A stretch of 64,000 nucleotides of DNA from Hydrogeniiclostridium mannosilyticum (GCF_003268275.1 NZ_QLYR01000001.1:248001-312000), one strand, 5' to 3'; positions 14,305 through 23,118 are shown, counted from the stretch's first letter. Translations and numbers: made by a program. The notes: generated by a model from the letters alone, not told the origin.

Positions 14305-15588
14305 ATGAACATCGCTATTCCTGAAATATTAACACAGCGGGCAGCCGACCTGAAGCATTACTATGAAGCACATTACCCTTCCCTCGCCTCTCTGGCGGAG
14401 CCTTGTTTTCTTAACACCATACAGACGACTGTCAAGCAGCTTGAAGATGGTAGCTATTTTGTCATTACAGGGGATATTCCGGCTATGTGGCTGCGAGACT
14501 CTGCCGCGCAGGTAAAGCCCTATGTACAGTACGCAAACGGTTCACCGGAGCTTCAGCAGATTTTAGAGGGCATCATTGCTAAACAAGCAGCGTGTGTTTG
14601 TATTGACCCCTATGCCAACGCCTTTAACGAATCTGCCAGCGGTGTTGGCGCAAAGGACGACACGCTGCTAGACACCCGCGTCTGGGAACGCAAGTATGAA
14701 GTAGATTCTCTTTGCGCTCCCCTGTACCTCTCATACGAATACTGGAAAACAACCGGTAAGACCTCTATATTCTCAATGACTTTTTATGATATGCTGCGAA
14801 AAATTCATAGCTTGTTTACGCTGGAGCAGAATCACAAGCACTCCTCTTATTATTTCCGCCGGACTGGCTGCCCCCATTCAGACACCCTGCCCTGGCGGGG
14901 GATGGGGCGCCCCGTCAATGTCACCGGCATGACTTGGTCCGGCTTCCGGCCTTCTGACGACACCTGCAAATTCGGCTACCTCATCCCCTCCAATATGATG
15001 GCTAAGGTTGCATTGGGTTACGGCCGTGAAATTTTAGAAATAGTCTACCGCGACAATGACCTGGCGCAAAAATACGCTGATTTAGCGGAAGAAATTTATT
15101 GGGGGATTGAAGACTACGGAATTGTCAGACATCCAAAATACGGCGATATTTATGCCTATGAGACAGACGGCTTTGGCAATTACAACCTCATGGACGATGC
15201 CAACTCGCCAAGCTTACTGGCCATGCCTTACCTTGGCTATTGCGGCAAAAACGATATGCGCTATCAAAACACCCGCCGTTTCATCCTTTCTGCTGATAAC
15301 CCCTATTATGTCGAGGGCAAGCTTGCCAAGGGGGTGGGCAGCCCGCATACACCCGCAGGCCACGTCTGGCCTATCGGTATTGTTATGCAGGCCCTAACTT
15401 CCGACAGCCGGGAAGAAATCCTTTCCTGTCTGGATATGCTGTCCAAAACACATGCAGGTACGAATTTTATGCACGAATCCTTTGACCCCAACCGGCCGGA
15501 AAACTTTACCCGCGAGTGGTTCGCCTGGGCCAATACCCTCTTTGCACAGCTGCTCAACACCTTAATGGATAATCATTTTTTTAATTAG
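14305..15588 (+). CDS. Glycoside hydrolase family 125 exo-alpha-1,6-mannosidase
   Basis: A 427-residue protein. The GH125 signature VITGDIPAMWLRDSAAQV is at about residues 52-69, followed by NAFNESASGVGAKDDT, EYDSLC-like EVDSLCAPLYLSYEYWK, and GMTWSGFRPSDDTCKFGYLIPSNMMA with the acidic residues expected in the (alpha/alpha)6 barrel active site. No signal peptide, so it acts in the cytoplasm on imported manno-oligosaccharides. ATG at 14305 follows GAAAGGAG; a TTG six bases earlier is less likely. It is followed 25 bases later by a kinase-like gene, suggesting an operon. No transporter is nearby. Confidence 0.9.
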   Translation: MNIAIPEILTQRAADLKHYYEAHYPSLASLAEPCFLNTIQTTVKQLEDGSYFVITGDIPAMWLRDSAAQVKPYVQYANGSPELQQILEGIIAKQAACVCIDPYANAFNESASGVGAKDDTLLDTRVWERKYEVDSLCAPLYLSYEYWKTTGKTSIFSMTFYDMLRKIHSLFTLEQNHKHSSYYFRRTGCPHSDTLPWRGMGRPVNVTGMTWSGFRPSDDTCKFGYLIPSNMMAKVALGYGREILEIVYRDNDLAQKYADLAEEIYWGIEDYGIVRHPKYGDIYAYETDGFGNYNLMDDANSPSLLAMPYLGYCGKNDMRYQNTRRFILSADNPYYVEGKLAKGVGSPHTPAGHVWPIGIVMQALTSDSREEILSCLDMLSKTHAGTNFMHESFDPNRPENFTREWFAWANTLFAQLLNTLMDNHFFN

Positions 15589-15613
15589 GGGTAGACGAAC
15601 AGGAGAACGCCTT

Positions 15614-16678
15614 ATGAATGAGCTTTTACAAATTGTTATTGAACACGGCAAGAAATATCCCGCCATGCAACCTGACGACGCAGTAAAGCTGGTTTATCAA
15701 AACGAATTTGGCGGCGGACATTTTATTCAAAATCCTAACGCCTCGCTGCTCCGCCTGAAGGAAGAGCAGCAAAGGGCGGCTTCCGTTCAAATATCCACTT
15801 CTGCTTTGGAGGAGCTCGGCAACAAACGCCAGCGCTTTTATCTGGCGGCCGCCGATCCAGTCGAGCTTCCTATGGAATGCCTCAACGAGCTTTTCATTCG
15901 CTCTTCAGCCGTGCATACCGGCACAAAAGAGGGCCTCACGACAAAGCTTGAGATTTTAAGACAGGCGGCTTCGGATGGATATCTCCCCTTTTCCCCTGGG
16001 GCTTTGGACGAATTTTTGGTAAAATACCAAGCAGACGGCTTTCCTGCAATTAGCCACAGTGCTGTTTATAAAAAGGCCTATCATCCGGCATACCGTGTTC
16101 TCCATCGAGATTATACAATTTTGCTCCCCGTACTTTTTCAGGTAAACCGGCTCTTAAAAGAAAAGCAACGGGTTACCATTGCACTGGAGGGTAATGCGGC
16201 CGCCGGTAAAAGTACTCTTGCTGGGCGGTTAGCCGAGCTCTACGATGCCAACGTCATCCATATGGACGATTTTTTCCTTCCTCCTTCCATGCGTACGGCG
16301 GCACGTTACCAGGAACCCGGGGGCAATGTGCATTACGAACGCTTTCAGGAGGAGGTTCTAGCTCCATTGGCGGCTTCCGTTCCGTTTACCTACCGCGTTT
16401 TTGACTGCCATTCTGCCGCTTATTCTGAAAAAAAGGCCGTCAGTCCCAAGGCTCTCAATATTATCGAAGGCGTTTATGCTATGAATCCCCATCTTCACAC
16501 TTGTTACGATCTCTGCGTATTTGTCGATATTTCGCCGGAGGAGCAGGCGCGGAGAATTATTGAAAGAAACGGACCGGAATTATCCAAGCGGTTCCAAGAG
16601 CTGTGGATTCCACTGGAAAACCGCTATTTCGATGCATACCATATCAAGGAACACTGCAATATTATTTTGTCTACTTAA
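15614..16678 (+). CDS. Uridine-kinase-like P-loop protein with an extra N-terminal domain
   Basis: A 354-residue protein of two parts. The C-terminal 180 residues are a nucleoside/phosphoribulokinase-type P-loop kinase: Walker A GNAAAGKSTLAG near 195-206, the substrate loop HMDDFFLPPSMR, and an EGVYAMNP segment typical of uridine kinases. The first 150 residues (LVYQNEFGGGHFIQNPNASLLRLKEEQ, then a helical region and KAYHPAYRVLHRDY) are not part of a normal uridine kinase and look like a separate helical domain. It may phosphorylate a sugar or nucleoside; the substrate is unknown. It follows the GH125 gene by 25 bases and precedes a MIF-like gene. Confidence 0.8.
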   Translation: MNELLQIVIEHGKKYPAMQPDDAVKLVYQNEFGGGHFIQNPNASLLRLKEEQQRAASVQISTSALEELGNKRQRFYLAAADPVELPMECLNELFIRSSAVHTGTKEGLTTKLEILRQAASDGYLPFSPGALDEFLVKYQADGFPAISHSAVYKKAYHPAYRVLHRDYTILLPVLFQVNRLLKEKQRVTIALEGNAAAGKSTLAGRLAELYDANVIHMDDFFLPPSMRTAARYQEPGGNVHYERFQEEVLAPLAASVPFTYRVFDCHSAAYSEKKAVSPKALNIIEGVYAMNPHLHTCYDLCVFVDISPEEQARRIIERNGPELSKRFQELWIPLENRYFDAYHIKEHCNIILST

Positions 16679-16732
16679 TTTCACTCTACCGTTTACAGAC
16701 TTCCTGAACAAACCGTAGAAAGGAGCCGTTTT

Positions 16733-17077
16733 ATGCCTTGTATTCAAACCACCGTGAATATTCCTTTGGAAAAAAACCAGCAGCAGCTTCTGAGGGAAAA
16801 GCTCGGAAAAGCTATTGCTATTATCCCCGGTAAATCCGAGCAATGGCTTATGCTCACATTCCATACAGATTGTACGATGTTTTTTCGCGGAAAAAGCGAC
16901 GAACCCATGGCCTTTGTCGAGGTAAAAATTTTCGGAAAAGCTACAGACCGTTCCTATGACCAGCTCACAAAAGAGATCTGCAAAATTTATCAGGAGGTTC
17001 TGGGTATTTCACTGGACCATGTCTACATTAAATACGAAGAATGCAGCCATTGGGGTTGGAACGGCGCCAACTTCTAG
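16733..17077 (+). CDS. MIF/tautomerase-superfamily protein
   Basis: A 114-residue protein starting MPCIQTTVNI, where Pro at position 2 would be the catalytic N-terminal proline after Met removal. The length, the GKSEQWLMLTF strand and the C-terminal WGWNGANF resemble macrophage migration inhibitory factor family members (phenylpyruvate tautomerase fold). A RBS (AAAGGAG) precedes the ATG. It ends the three-gene group and is followed by a terminator. Its substrate is unknown. Confidence 0.85.
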   Translation: MPCIQTTVNIPLEKNQQQLLREKLGKAIAIIPGKSEQWLMLTFHTDCTMFFRGKSDEPMAFVEVKIFGKATDRSYDQLTKEICKIYQEVLGISLDHVYIKYEECSHWGWNGANF

Positions 17078-17133
17078 CTTTTTTCCCCCGGAGCCCCCAA
17101 AAACGCCCAAAGGGCTGTTTTTAATCAGATCAC

Positions 17134-17178
17134 GAACCCGTAAAAGCTCGGTAAATCTGGGCTTTTACGGGTTCTTTT
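17134..17178 (+). terminator. Intrinsic terminator after the MIF-like gene
   Basis: Arms GAACCCGTAAAAGC (17134-17147) and GCTTTTACGGGTTC (17161-17174) with 13-base loop, then TTTT on the plus strand. It also lies just beyond the 3' end of the convergent queA gene and may serve both. Confidence 0.85.
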
Positions 17179-17195
17179 CCGTTCTGGATTTTTAC

Positions 17196-18224
17196 TCACA
17201 CCACAAGCATTGCGTCGCCAAAACTGAAAAAACGGTATTTTTCTTCTACCGCAACATGATACGCGTTCATCGTATGCTCATAACCAGCAAAGGCAGAAAC
17301 AAGCATGATCAGCGTACTCTCCGGAAGGTGAAAGTTTGTGATCAATCCATCCAGTACCTTGAACTCGTATCCTGGGTAAATAAAAATATCCGTCCAGCCC
17401 TCGCAGGCCTGAATCTTTCCCCCATTTGCTGAAGCAACGGACTCTAATGTACGGCAGCTGGTGGTCCCTACCGCTATTACGCGCTTTCCAGCTGCTTTTG
17501 CCGCGCGGATCGCCTCGGCTGCATCCGGATGCAGCGCGTAATGCTCGGAATGCATTTTATGCTCCTGTATATTGTCAACCTTTACAGGCCTGAAAGTCCC
17601 TAAGCCGACATGCAGCGTTACAAAGGCAACCTGTACCCCTTTATTCTTTATTTTTTCCAAAAGCTCCGGAGTAAAATGAAGTCCTGCCGTTGGCGCGGCC
17701 GCAGACCCTACCTCATGTGCATAGACATTCTGATAACGCTCGTTATCCTTGAGCTCCTCTGTAATATAATGCGGAAGCGGCATTTTTCCAATCTGATCCA
17801 AAATCTCATAAAAATTTCCATTGTAGCTGAACTGAACAAGGCGGTTGCCGTCTTCAACAACCTCAAGCACCTCGGCCTTCAGCAGGCCGCCGCCAAAAAC
17901 AAACGTTGCGCCAGGGCGCGCTTTTTTACCCGGGCCGGCCAGCACTTCCCAAATATCGTTCCCGCGCGGAGTCAGCAGCAAAAACTCTACCCGCGCGCCG
18001 GTACCCTCTTGGGTTCCGTAAAGGCGGGCAGGCAGCACACGAGAATCATTCAATACCAAACAATCCCCCGGCTCAAGATAGTCAACAATATCATAAAAAT
18101 GCCGGTGGCCCACGCTGCCAGTCTTTTTATTGAGAACGAGCAAACGCGAAGCATCCCGGGGTTCAACCGGTATTTGTGCAATAAGCTCCTTCGGGAGCTG
18201 ATAAAAAAAGTCGCTTCTCTTCAT
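17196..18224 (-). CDS. queA: S-adenosylmethionine:tRNA ribosyltransferase-isomerase (queuosine)
   Basis: A 342-residue protein beginning [19 protein letters not shown], the standard QueA start. Family motifs include [35 protein letters not shown] near 213 and [12 protein letters not shown]. The enzyme transfers ribosyl from SAM to preQ1-tRNA to form epoxyqueuosine. An upstream open frame to 18470 is not protein-like and runs through the opposite-strand riboswitch, so the ATG at 18224 is used. The RBS is weak. It is divergent from the lysine operon and appears to be a single gene here; tgt is not adjacent. Confidence 0.96.
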   Translation of the reverse strand: MKRSDFFYQLPKELIAQIPVEPRDASRLLVLNKKTGSVGHRHFYDIVDYLEPGDCLVLNDSRVLPARLYGTQEGTGARVEFLLLTPRGNDIWEVLAGPGKKARPGATFVFGGGLLKAEVLEVVEDGNRLVQFSYNGNFYEILDQIGKMPLPHYITEELKDNERYQNVYAHEVGSAAAPTAGLHFTPELLEKIKNKGVQVAFVTLHVGLGTFRPVKVDNIQEHKMHSEHYALHPDAAEAIRAAKAAGKRVIAVGTTSCRTLESVASANGGKIQACEGWTDIFIYPGYEFKVLDGLITNFHLPESTLIMLVSAFAGYEHTMNAYHVAVEEKYRFFSFGDAMLVV

Positions 18225-18281
18225 GAATGTTTTCAATGTATCATTACTGCCTTTCTGTTTTATGTCCGTACTATAATCCAA

Positions 18282-18310
18282 TTGACATTTCCATATACAC
18301 ATGCTAAAAT
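18282..18310 (+). promoter_or_regulatory. Promoter of the lysine operon leader
   Basis: TTGACA at 18282-18287, a 17-base spacer, and TAAAAT at 18305-18310, placing the start about 20 bases before the riboswitch P1 stem. This is a near-consensus vegetative promoter. Confidence 0.8.
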
Positions 18311-18330
18311 ATAGAAAATTCAATAGCATA

Positions 18331-18570
18331 GATAGAGGCGCGGATTTCAAGAGTAAGCATGTTGAGGCTTGCCGGAGCCGGTGAAGCATGGTAAAAGGGA
18401 AAGCCGCCGAAGAGGACAGTTGGCAGCTGTTTTCTGGGCACTGGCGCGAAAGCACAGTGACTGTCATCATTTTATTATGATGGGGCGCTATCGGGGAACT
18501 TCACCGGTTGGTGGAAACCGAACGCTTTTATTATATTAAATTGACGGCCGGTTTTCAACCGGTTTTTTGC
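18331..18570 (+). promoter_or_regulatory. Lysine riboswitch (L box) with terminator
   Basis: The aptamer begins GATAGAGGCGCGGATTTCAA and continues with the conserved GAGTAAGCAT segment, then GGGAAAGCCGCCGAAG and the AGTGACTGTCA turn, closing with GGGGCGCTATC at 18482-18492, which pairs with the opening GATAG to form P1. The expression platform contains ACCGGTTG (18503-18510), which can compete with the terminator stem GGCCGGTT/AACCGG (18546-18562) followed by TTTTTT. With lysine bound, the terminator should form, shutting off asd-dapA-dapB and the ACT gene. Confidence 0.93.
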
Positions 18571-18641
18571 TATTTAATAGCTCCTGTGAACCAATATTTC
18601 TTTTAGAGCATAAGCTAATTATTAAACGGAGGTATAGAATT

Positions 18642-19721
18642 ATGAAAAAATATCGTGTAGGCATCATCGGTGCAACCGGCATGGTTGGGCAACGTTTTGC
18701 CACCATATTGGAAAACCACCCTTGGTTTGAGGTCGCCGCCTTGGCCGCCAGCGCGCGTTCCGCGGGTAAAACCTATAAAGATGCCGTGGGCAGCCATTGG
18801 CTGATGACCGTGCCTATGCCTGCAAAAATGGAGAATATGGTAGTGTTAAACGCCGAGGAAGACGTCAAAAAAGTAGCGGATTGCTGTGACTTCGTCTTTT
18901 GCGCCGTTAACATGAAAAAGGATGAAATAAAAGCCCTGGAGGAGCTCTATGCTAAGGCCGAATGTCCGGTTATGAGCAACAACAGCGCAAACCGAGGCAC
19001 CCCGGACGTTCCGATGATTATCCCAGAAATCAATAGCGATCACGCACAGGTCATTGAGGCTCAGCGTAAGCGCCTGGGGACTAAGAGGGGCTTTATTTCT
19101 GTTAAGTCCAACTGTTCCCTGCAAAGCTATGTGCCTGCTATTCATCCCTTAATGGAGCTTGGCGTTACCAAAGTGCTCGCCTGCACCTATCAGGCGATTT
19201 CCGGCGCAGGGAAAACTTTTGCAACCTGGCCGGAGATGGTGGACAACGTTATCCCGTTTATCGGCGGCGAAGAAGAAAAGTCGGAAAACGAACCGCTGAA
19301 GATCTGGGGACATATCGAAAACGGCCAAATTGTCAACGCTTCCACACCCTCCATCACTTCACAGTGCCTGCGTGTACCGGTTTCTGACGGGCACACCGCG
19401 GCTGTTTTTGCTTCGTTTGAAAAGAAGGCTGAAATGGAAGAAATTATTGCAAGATGGGAAAACTATAAAGGAGAACCCCAGAAGCTTGGCCTACCCAGCG
19501 CACCCAAACAATTCCTGCACTACTTCCGCGAGGACGACCGGCCGCAGTCCAGGCTGGATAGGAATCTGGAAAACGGAATGGCTGTATCCATCGGCCGTCT
19601 GCGTCCAGATACACAATACGACATAAAATTTGTCTGTTTATCTCACAATACACTGCGTGGCGCTGCCGGCGGCGCCGTCCTGATGGCAGAGCTTCTCTGC
19701 GCAAAGGGTTATATAGACTGA
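18642..19721 (+). CDS. asd: Aspartate-semialdehyde dehydrogenase
   Basis: A 359-residue protein starting MKKYRVGIIGATGMVGQRF, the nucleotide-binding GxxGxxG loop. The catalytic Cys sits in SVKSNCSLQSYVPAIHPL, with the expected QAISGAGKTF and the His-containing VSDGHTAAVF segments. It reduces aspartyl phosphate to semialdehyde for lysine, threonine and methionine. ATG 18642 follows ACGGAGG; the frame upstream overlaps the leader terminator. First gene of the lysine-riboswitch operon; the upstream-running frame to 18567 is rejected for this reason. Confidence 0.97.
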   Translation: MKKYRVGIIGATGMVGQRFATILENHPWFEVAALAASARSAGKTYKDAVGSHWLMTVPMPAKMENMVVLNAEEDVKKVADCCDFVFCAVNMKKDEIKALEELYAKAECPVMSNNSANRGTPDVPMIIPEINSDHAQVIEAQRKRLGTKRGFISVKSNCSLQSYVPAIHPLMELGVTKVLACTYQAISGAGKTFATWPEMVDNVIPFIGGEEEKSENEPLKIWGHIENGQIVNASTPSITSQCLRVPVSDGHTAAVFASFEKKAEMEEIIARWENYKGEPQKLGLPSAPKQFLHYFREDDRPQSRLDRNLENGMAVSIGRLRPDTQYDIKFVCLSHNTLRGAAGGAVLMAELLCAKGYID

Positions 19722-19774
19722 ATAAATTTTAATTTTAAGAGGATCCTTTCGATTTCTTCTTTAGGAGGCTTACA

Positions 19775-20662
19775 ATGAAGAAGACTATATTTACAGGCTC
19801 GGGTGTGGCAATTGTAACCCCGATGCACGAAGACGGGTCCGTTAACTATGACGTTCTTGAAAGGCTGATCGAATTTCATATTGCTAACGGAACCGACGCA
19901 ATTATCGCCTGCGGAACAACGGGCGAATCCCCTACCCTGAATCATCAGGAGCACACGGAGGTCCTGCGTTTCACCATTAATAAGGCCGCAGGCCGGCTGC
20001 CCGTAATAGCGGGCTCCGGCAGCAACGACACCGCCTATGCACTGGAGCTCTCCTTAGAAGCACAGCGAATGGGCGCCGATGCATTGCTTATGGTAACTCC
20101 CTATTACAATAAAACCTCTCAAGCAGGGCTTATCCGCCACTTCACTTATATCGCAGACCGGGTGCAGGTTCCGATTATCCTTTACAATGTCCCCTCGCGT
20201 ACGGGTTGCAATATTAAGCCGGAAACCTATCTTGAATTATCCAAGCATCCCAATATTGCTGCCGTTAAGGAAGCAAACGGGGATATTTCATCCGTGGCCC
20301 AAACCATTGCGTTGTGCGGGGATGCGCTTGACGTCTATTCCGGCAACGACGACCAGATTGTACCATTCATGTCCGTGGGTGGCAAGGGTGTTATTTCCGT
20401 GTTTGCCAACGTTCTTCCACAGGAAATGCATAACATCTGTGCGGATTGCCTGAAGGGGGATTACGCGAGAGCCTCTTCCTCCTTCCTGCATTATTTGGAA
20501 TTGATGCAGGCGTTTTTTATGGATGTAAATCCCATTCCAATCAAGGAAGCCATGAACCAGATGGGGTACCAGGCCGGCCCCTGCCGGCTTCCGCTGGCAG
20601 AGATGTCTGCTGCTGCTAAAGATAAACTGGCGGCCGTTTTGAGAAAATACAAATTACTCTAA
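19775..20662 (+). CDS. dapA: 4-hydroxy-tetrahydrodipicolinate synthase
   Basis: A 295-residue protein of standard length. Motifs include GSGVAIVTPMHEDGSVNYD at the start, CGTTGESPTLNHQEH, the tyrosine of LYNVPSRTGC, and the Schiff-base lysine in IAAVKEANGDIS near 162. It condenses aspartate semialdehyde with pyruvate. It has a strong RBS (TTAGGAGG) and lies in the lysine operon between asd and dapB. Confidence 0.97.
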   Translation: MKKTIFTGSGVAIVTPMHEDGSVNYDVLERLIEFHIANGTDAIIACGTTGESPTLNHQEHTEVLRFTINKAAGRLPVIAGSGSNDTAYALELSLEAQRMGADALLMVTPYYNKTSQAGLIRHFTYIADRVQVPIILYNVPSRTGCNIKPETYLELSKHPNIAAVKEANGDISSVAQTIALCGDALDVYSGNDDQIVPFMSVGGKGVISVFANVLPQEMHNICADCLKGDYARASSSFLHYLELMQAFFMDVNPIPIKEAMNQMGYQAGPCRLPLAEMSAAAKDKLAAVLRKYKLL

Positions 20663-20715
20663 TCTAAGTCGTATATTGAACTAAATTGAAGCTGACGAAA
20701 GGTTTGGATGTATCA

Positions 20716-21471
20716 ATGACAAGGGTTATTATCAGTGGTTGCAATGGTAAAATGGGTAAGGTTGTGGCGGAATGCATTTCCGCCCGTAATGATTGTGAGG
20801 TTGTGGCCGGTATTGACATAACAGGAGGCGCTGCGGATTTTCCGGTGTTTTCCAAGCCGGACGAGGATTTGCCCGAGGCAGATGTTTTGATTGATTTTTC
20901 GCACCCCAGCCTCTTGTCCCCCCTGCTTCAGCTAGGCAAAAAACGCCGCATGCCATTGGTTCTGTGCACAACAGGCTACAGCCCCAATCAGGTGCAGGAT
21001 CTAACAGATTCCGCTAAAGAAATCCCTGTTTTCTATTCCCGAAACATGTCCCTTGGCATCAATTTGTTAATAGAGTTAGCAAAAAAGGCCGAGCAGGTAT
21101 TGGGCGGTAGTTTTGATGTTGAAATCATTGAAAAACACCACAATCAAAAAATTGATGCGCCCAGCGGTACAGCCCTAATGCTGGCCGACGAAATTGCCGA
21201 TGCCGGCACAAACAAGCCTTACCACTACATGTACGACCGTCATTCTCAACGAAAAAAGCGCGAACCTAACGAAATTGGTATTCATTCTATCCGCGGCGGA
21301 ACGATCGTCGGTGAGCACGATGTCATTTTTGCCGGGCGCCATGAGGTGATTACACTGTCGCATTCGGCGCAATCCAAGGAGGTTTTTGCTTCCGGCGCCG
21401 TAAACGCCGCTGTATTCCTGGCAGCTCAGCCGGCAGGGCTTTATGATATGTCCGATTTATTAAAGGACTGA
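20716..21471 (+). CDS. dapB: 4-hydroxy-tetrahydrodipicolinate reductase
   Basis: A 251-residue protein with the N-terminal Rossmann loop IISGCNGKMGK, the central VEIIEKHHNQKIDAPSGTA motif (catalytic His-His and the Lys that bind substrate) and the C-terminal GGTIVGEHDVIFAG signature. It reduces the DapA product using NAD(P)H. ATG at 20716 is used because the conserved sequence begins here; a TTG at 20704 is nearer the GAAAGG sequence and cannot be excluded. Third gene of the lysine operon. Confidence 0.96.
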   Translation: MTRVIISGCNGKMGKVVAECISARNDCEVVAGIDITGGAADFPVFSKPDEDLPEADVLIDFSHPSLLSPLLQLGKKRRMPLVLCTTGYSPNQVQDLTDSAKEIPVFYSRNMSLGINLLIELAKKAEQVLGGSFDVEIIEKHHNQKIDAPSGTALMLADEIADAGTNKPYHYMYDRHSQRKKREPNEIGIHSIRGGTIVGEHDVIFAGRHEVITLSHSAQSKEVFASGAVNAAVFLAAQPAGLYDMSDLLKD

Positions 21472-21485
21472 AAGGGGATGTCCAT

Positions 21486-21941
21486 GTGAATCCAATTGTT
21501 ACATCGTCTGAGGATATAACCTTAATTACTTTACAAAATTGTCCCTCCTCCATTGTATTTGGAGCTAAAATTTTTTCCAGCATCGCCGAAAACGGCGTAA
21601 ACGTCGATATGATATCACAGGCGCCCTCGCACGGGGACCTGTCTGAGCTATCATTTACGATCGATGACGAAGATATGGGAAAAATCCTGACAATCATCTC
21701 CACTCTGAAGGAGCAAAACGAGATCAAGGCAAGCGTCAGCAGTGGAAATTGCAAGATCAATGTTTACGATGACAAGATGAAGGATACGCCCGGTGTGGCA
21801 GCAAAGGTGTTTACAGCCGCAGCCGGATTGAACACGGATATTCGGGTTATTACCACCTCTGATGTGGATATTTCCATTTTAGTTACACAAGCTGATTTTC
21901 AAGAGACCTTGGCCGCAATTGAGGCCGCACTGAACCATTAA
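21486..21941 (+). CDS. Stand-alone tandem-ACT protein resembling the aspartokinase regulatory domain
   Basis: A 151-residue protein starting at GTG 21486, six to ten bases after GAAAGGGG; an ATG two bases earlier is closed by TGA. It contains two ACT units: residues about 8-80 (VFGAKIFSSIAENGVNVDMISQAP) and about 90-150 (DTPGVAAKVFTAAAGLNTDIRVITTS, VDISILVTQADFQETLAAIEAAL), the same pattern as the C-terminal half of LysC-type aspartate kinases. There is no kinase domain. It is the last gene of the riboswitch operon and probably binds lysine or threonine to control an aspartate kinase encoded elsewhere (inference). Confidence 0.85.
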   Translation: MNPIVTSSEDITLITLQNCPSSIVFGAKIFSSIAENGVNVDMISQAPSHGDLSELSFTIDDEDMGKILTIISTLKEQNEIKASVSSGNCKINVYDDKMKDTPGVAAKVFTAAAGLNTDIRVITTSDVDISILVTQADFQETLAAIEAALNH

Positions 21942-21962
21942 CACTCAGATAAAATAAGCTTT

Positions 21963-22014
21963 AAAAAGCTTCTGCCGGATCCGGTCAAACGGAGTCCGCC
22001 GCAGAAGCTTTTTT
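21963..22014 (+). terminator. Terminator of the lysine operon
   Basis: Arms AAAAAGCTTCTGC (21963-21975) and GCAGAAGCTTTTTT (22001-22014) with an inner partial pairing, followed by T. Strong intrinsic terminator 20 bases after the ACT gene stop. Confidence 0.9.
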
Positions 22015-22416
22015 GACTGAATTATCAGTTATGCCCTTCATATAAAGTGTGTTAACAATACATCATCACTTTTCCACCAATTCAAGGGCTTGTAAGACTT
22101 AGAAAGTACAGGCTCTACCACGGGTATTCGCATCGGTAACTGAAATGTGCTGTGTGTTTTACTTCATTTTTTATCCTGCCAAAAACCTCCTTGCTCTTTC
22201 ATAATGCGGCTGCCAAACCGTCTCGATTGTAGCATGGAGGTTTTATTTGCCAAGCCTTTTTTACTTGCCCTTAGTAGTACCAAGAGTTTTGTTAAGCTTA
22301 AAGGCAACAATAGAAAATCGGAACGAGCGTAACTCGTTCCGACATGTAAAGCTGGTATAAAAAAGATCGGCTTTAAAAATTAGAGTAAAGACTTGAACGT
22401 TCCCATTGAAAACTTG
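22015..22416. other. Gene-free stretch, about 400 bases
   Basis: No credible gene in any frame. It contains a perfect 9-base-arm inverted repeat CGGAACGAG/CTCGTTCCG at 22319-22341. A 31-residue minus-strand frame (22044-22139 region) reads as protein but has no RBS, so it is probably a remnant. Nothing else is visible. Confidence 0.4.
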
Positions 22417-22740
22417 TTATATAGTTTTGAATACCTCAAGTATATCATCACAATAATTACACACGGCTACGATTTCATCGCAGATAGGCTTCATTCTTTC
22501 TTTGTCTTTTATCACTTCCGGGGATAAGCTAAAACCGCCTTCCATGTCAATCAAAGTAGAAAACCCTTTGCCATTCTGTAAATCATATAAGGAAATTAGT
22601 CTTTCGATAACTGTCAATTCTGGATTCAAATCCCATGCTTTTTTTAAAAATCGATTGCGCAAACATTTGTGCCTAGCATACAAAGATATGTTCCATGCAT
22701 ATTCCAACACGAAAACTCGGGGCACCCATGAGTATACCAT
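22417..22740 (-). CDS. Unrecognised 107-aa frame, possibly a gene remnant
   Basis: The C-terminal two thirds (WDLNPELTVIERLISLYDLQ, FSTLIDMEGGFSLSPEVIKD, CDEIVAVCNYCDDILEVFKTI) have protein-like composition, but the N-terminus (MVYSWVPRVFVLEYAWNIS) does not look like a natural start and the upstream frame is open without a good RBS (only TAAGG-T before ATG). It lies in a stretch of repeats and remnants between the lysine operon and a tRNA. It may be a 5'-truncated gene. Function cannot be given. Confidence 0.35.
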   Translation of the reverse strand: MVYSWVPRVFVLEYAWNISLYARHKCLRNRFLKKAWDLNPELTVIERLISLYDLQNGKGFSTLIDMEGGFSLSPEVIKDKERMKPICDEIVAVCNYCDDILEVFKTI

Positions 22741-22799
22741 ACCTTATCATAAGGATTCGCCGCGACGTGGTACCGATGTTCATAACGAAACTGGAGAAA

Positions 22800-22953
22800 T
22801 AAAAATCCGAGTGTCCATATAGACACTCGGACTGGAAGGGTACTACGAAAAAGATGCAGCTGCCCTGCGTCCCCGCAAAAGGTTGGTAGTGAGCCAAAGC
22901 CGTCGTGAGCGCGTTTACAAGCGAACAGGCGACGCGAACGCGACCTTTTGCGG
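22800..22953 (-). repeat. Minus-strand long inverted repeat followed by a terminator-like hairpin
   Basis: Exact 11-base arms CCGCAAAAGGT (22873-22883) and ACCTTTTGCGG (22943-22953) enclose 59 bases rich in CGCG repeats. About 40 bases on (minus direction) is a hairpin TCCGAGTGTC/GACACTCGGA (22806-22831) followed by TTTTT ATTT. The layout resembles a small structured transcript or a repeated intergenic element; no promoter is visible between it and the tRNA terminator. Confidence 0.4.
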
Positions 22954-22992
22954 AAAAGGAGGAGCAGCGGAATGAGTACGCTCTGACTTTTG

Positions 22993-23030
22993 AAAAAAGT
23001 CGGAGCAAGCGATATGCAGCTTGCTCCGAC
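22993..23030 (-). terminator. Terminator of tRNA-Leu(TAA)
   Basis: Arms GTCGGAGCAAGC and GCTTGCTCCGAC (12 bases) with an 8-base loop, followed by six T on the minus strand, immediately after the tRNA 3' end. Confidence 0.85.
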
Positions 23031-23031
23031 G

Positions 23032-23118
23032 TGGTGCTGGTGACCGGACTTGAACCGGTATGGTGTTTCCACCGAGGGATTTTAAGTCCCTTGCGTCTGC
23101 CGATTTCGCCACACCAGC
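23032..23118 (-). tRNA. tRNA-Leu (anticodon TAA), CCA encoded
   Basis: Minus-strand gene, 87 bases with CCA. Acceptor stem GCTGGTG/CACCAGC, discriminator A, anticodon arm AGGGA-CTTAAAA-TCCCT giving TAA, long variable arm (GGTGGAAACACC), and T arm GGTTCAAGTCC. Class II leucine tRNA. Confidence 0.95.

Noticed and set aside
17610-18314. 234-residue plus-strand frame opposite queA
   Set aside because: Shadow of queA and overlaps the lysine-leader promoter.
22147-22332. 61-residue plus-strand frame
   Set aside because: No RBS and low-quality composition in a repeat-rich region.
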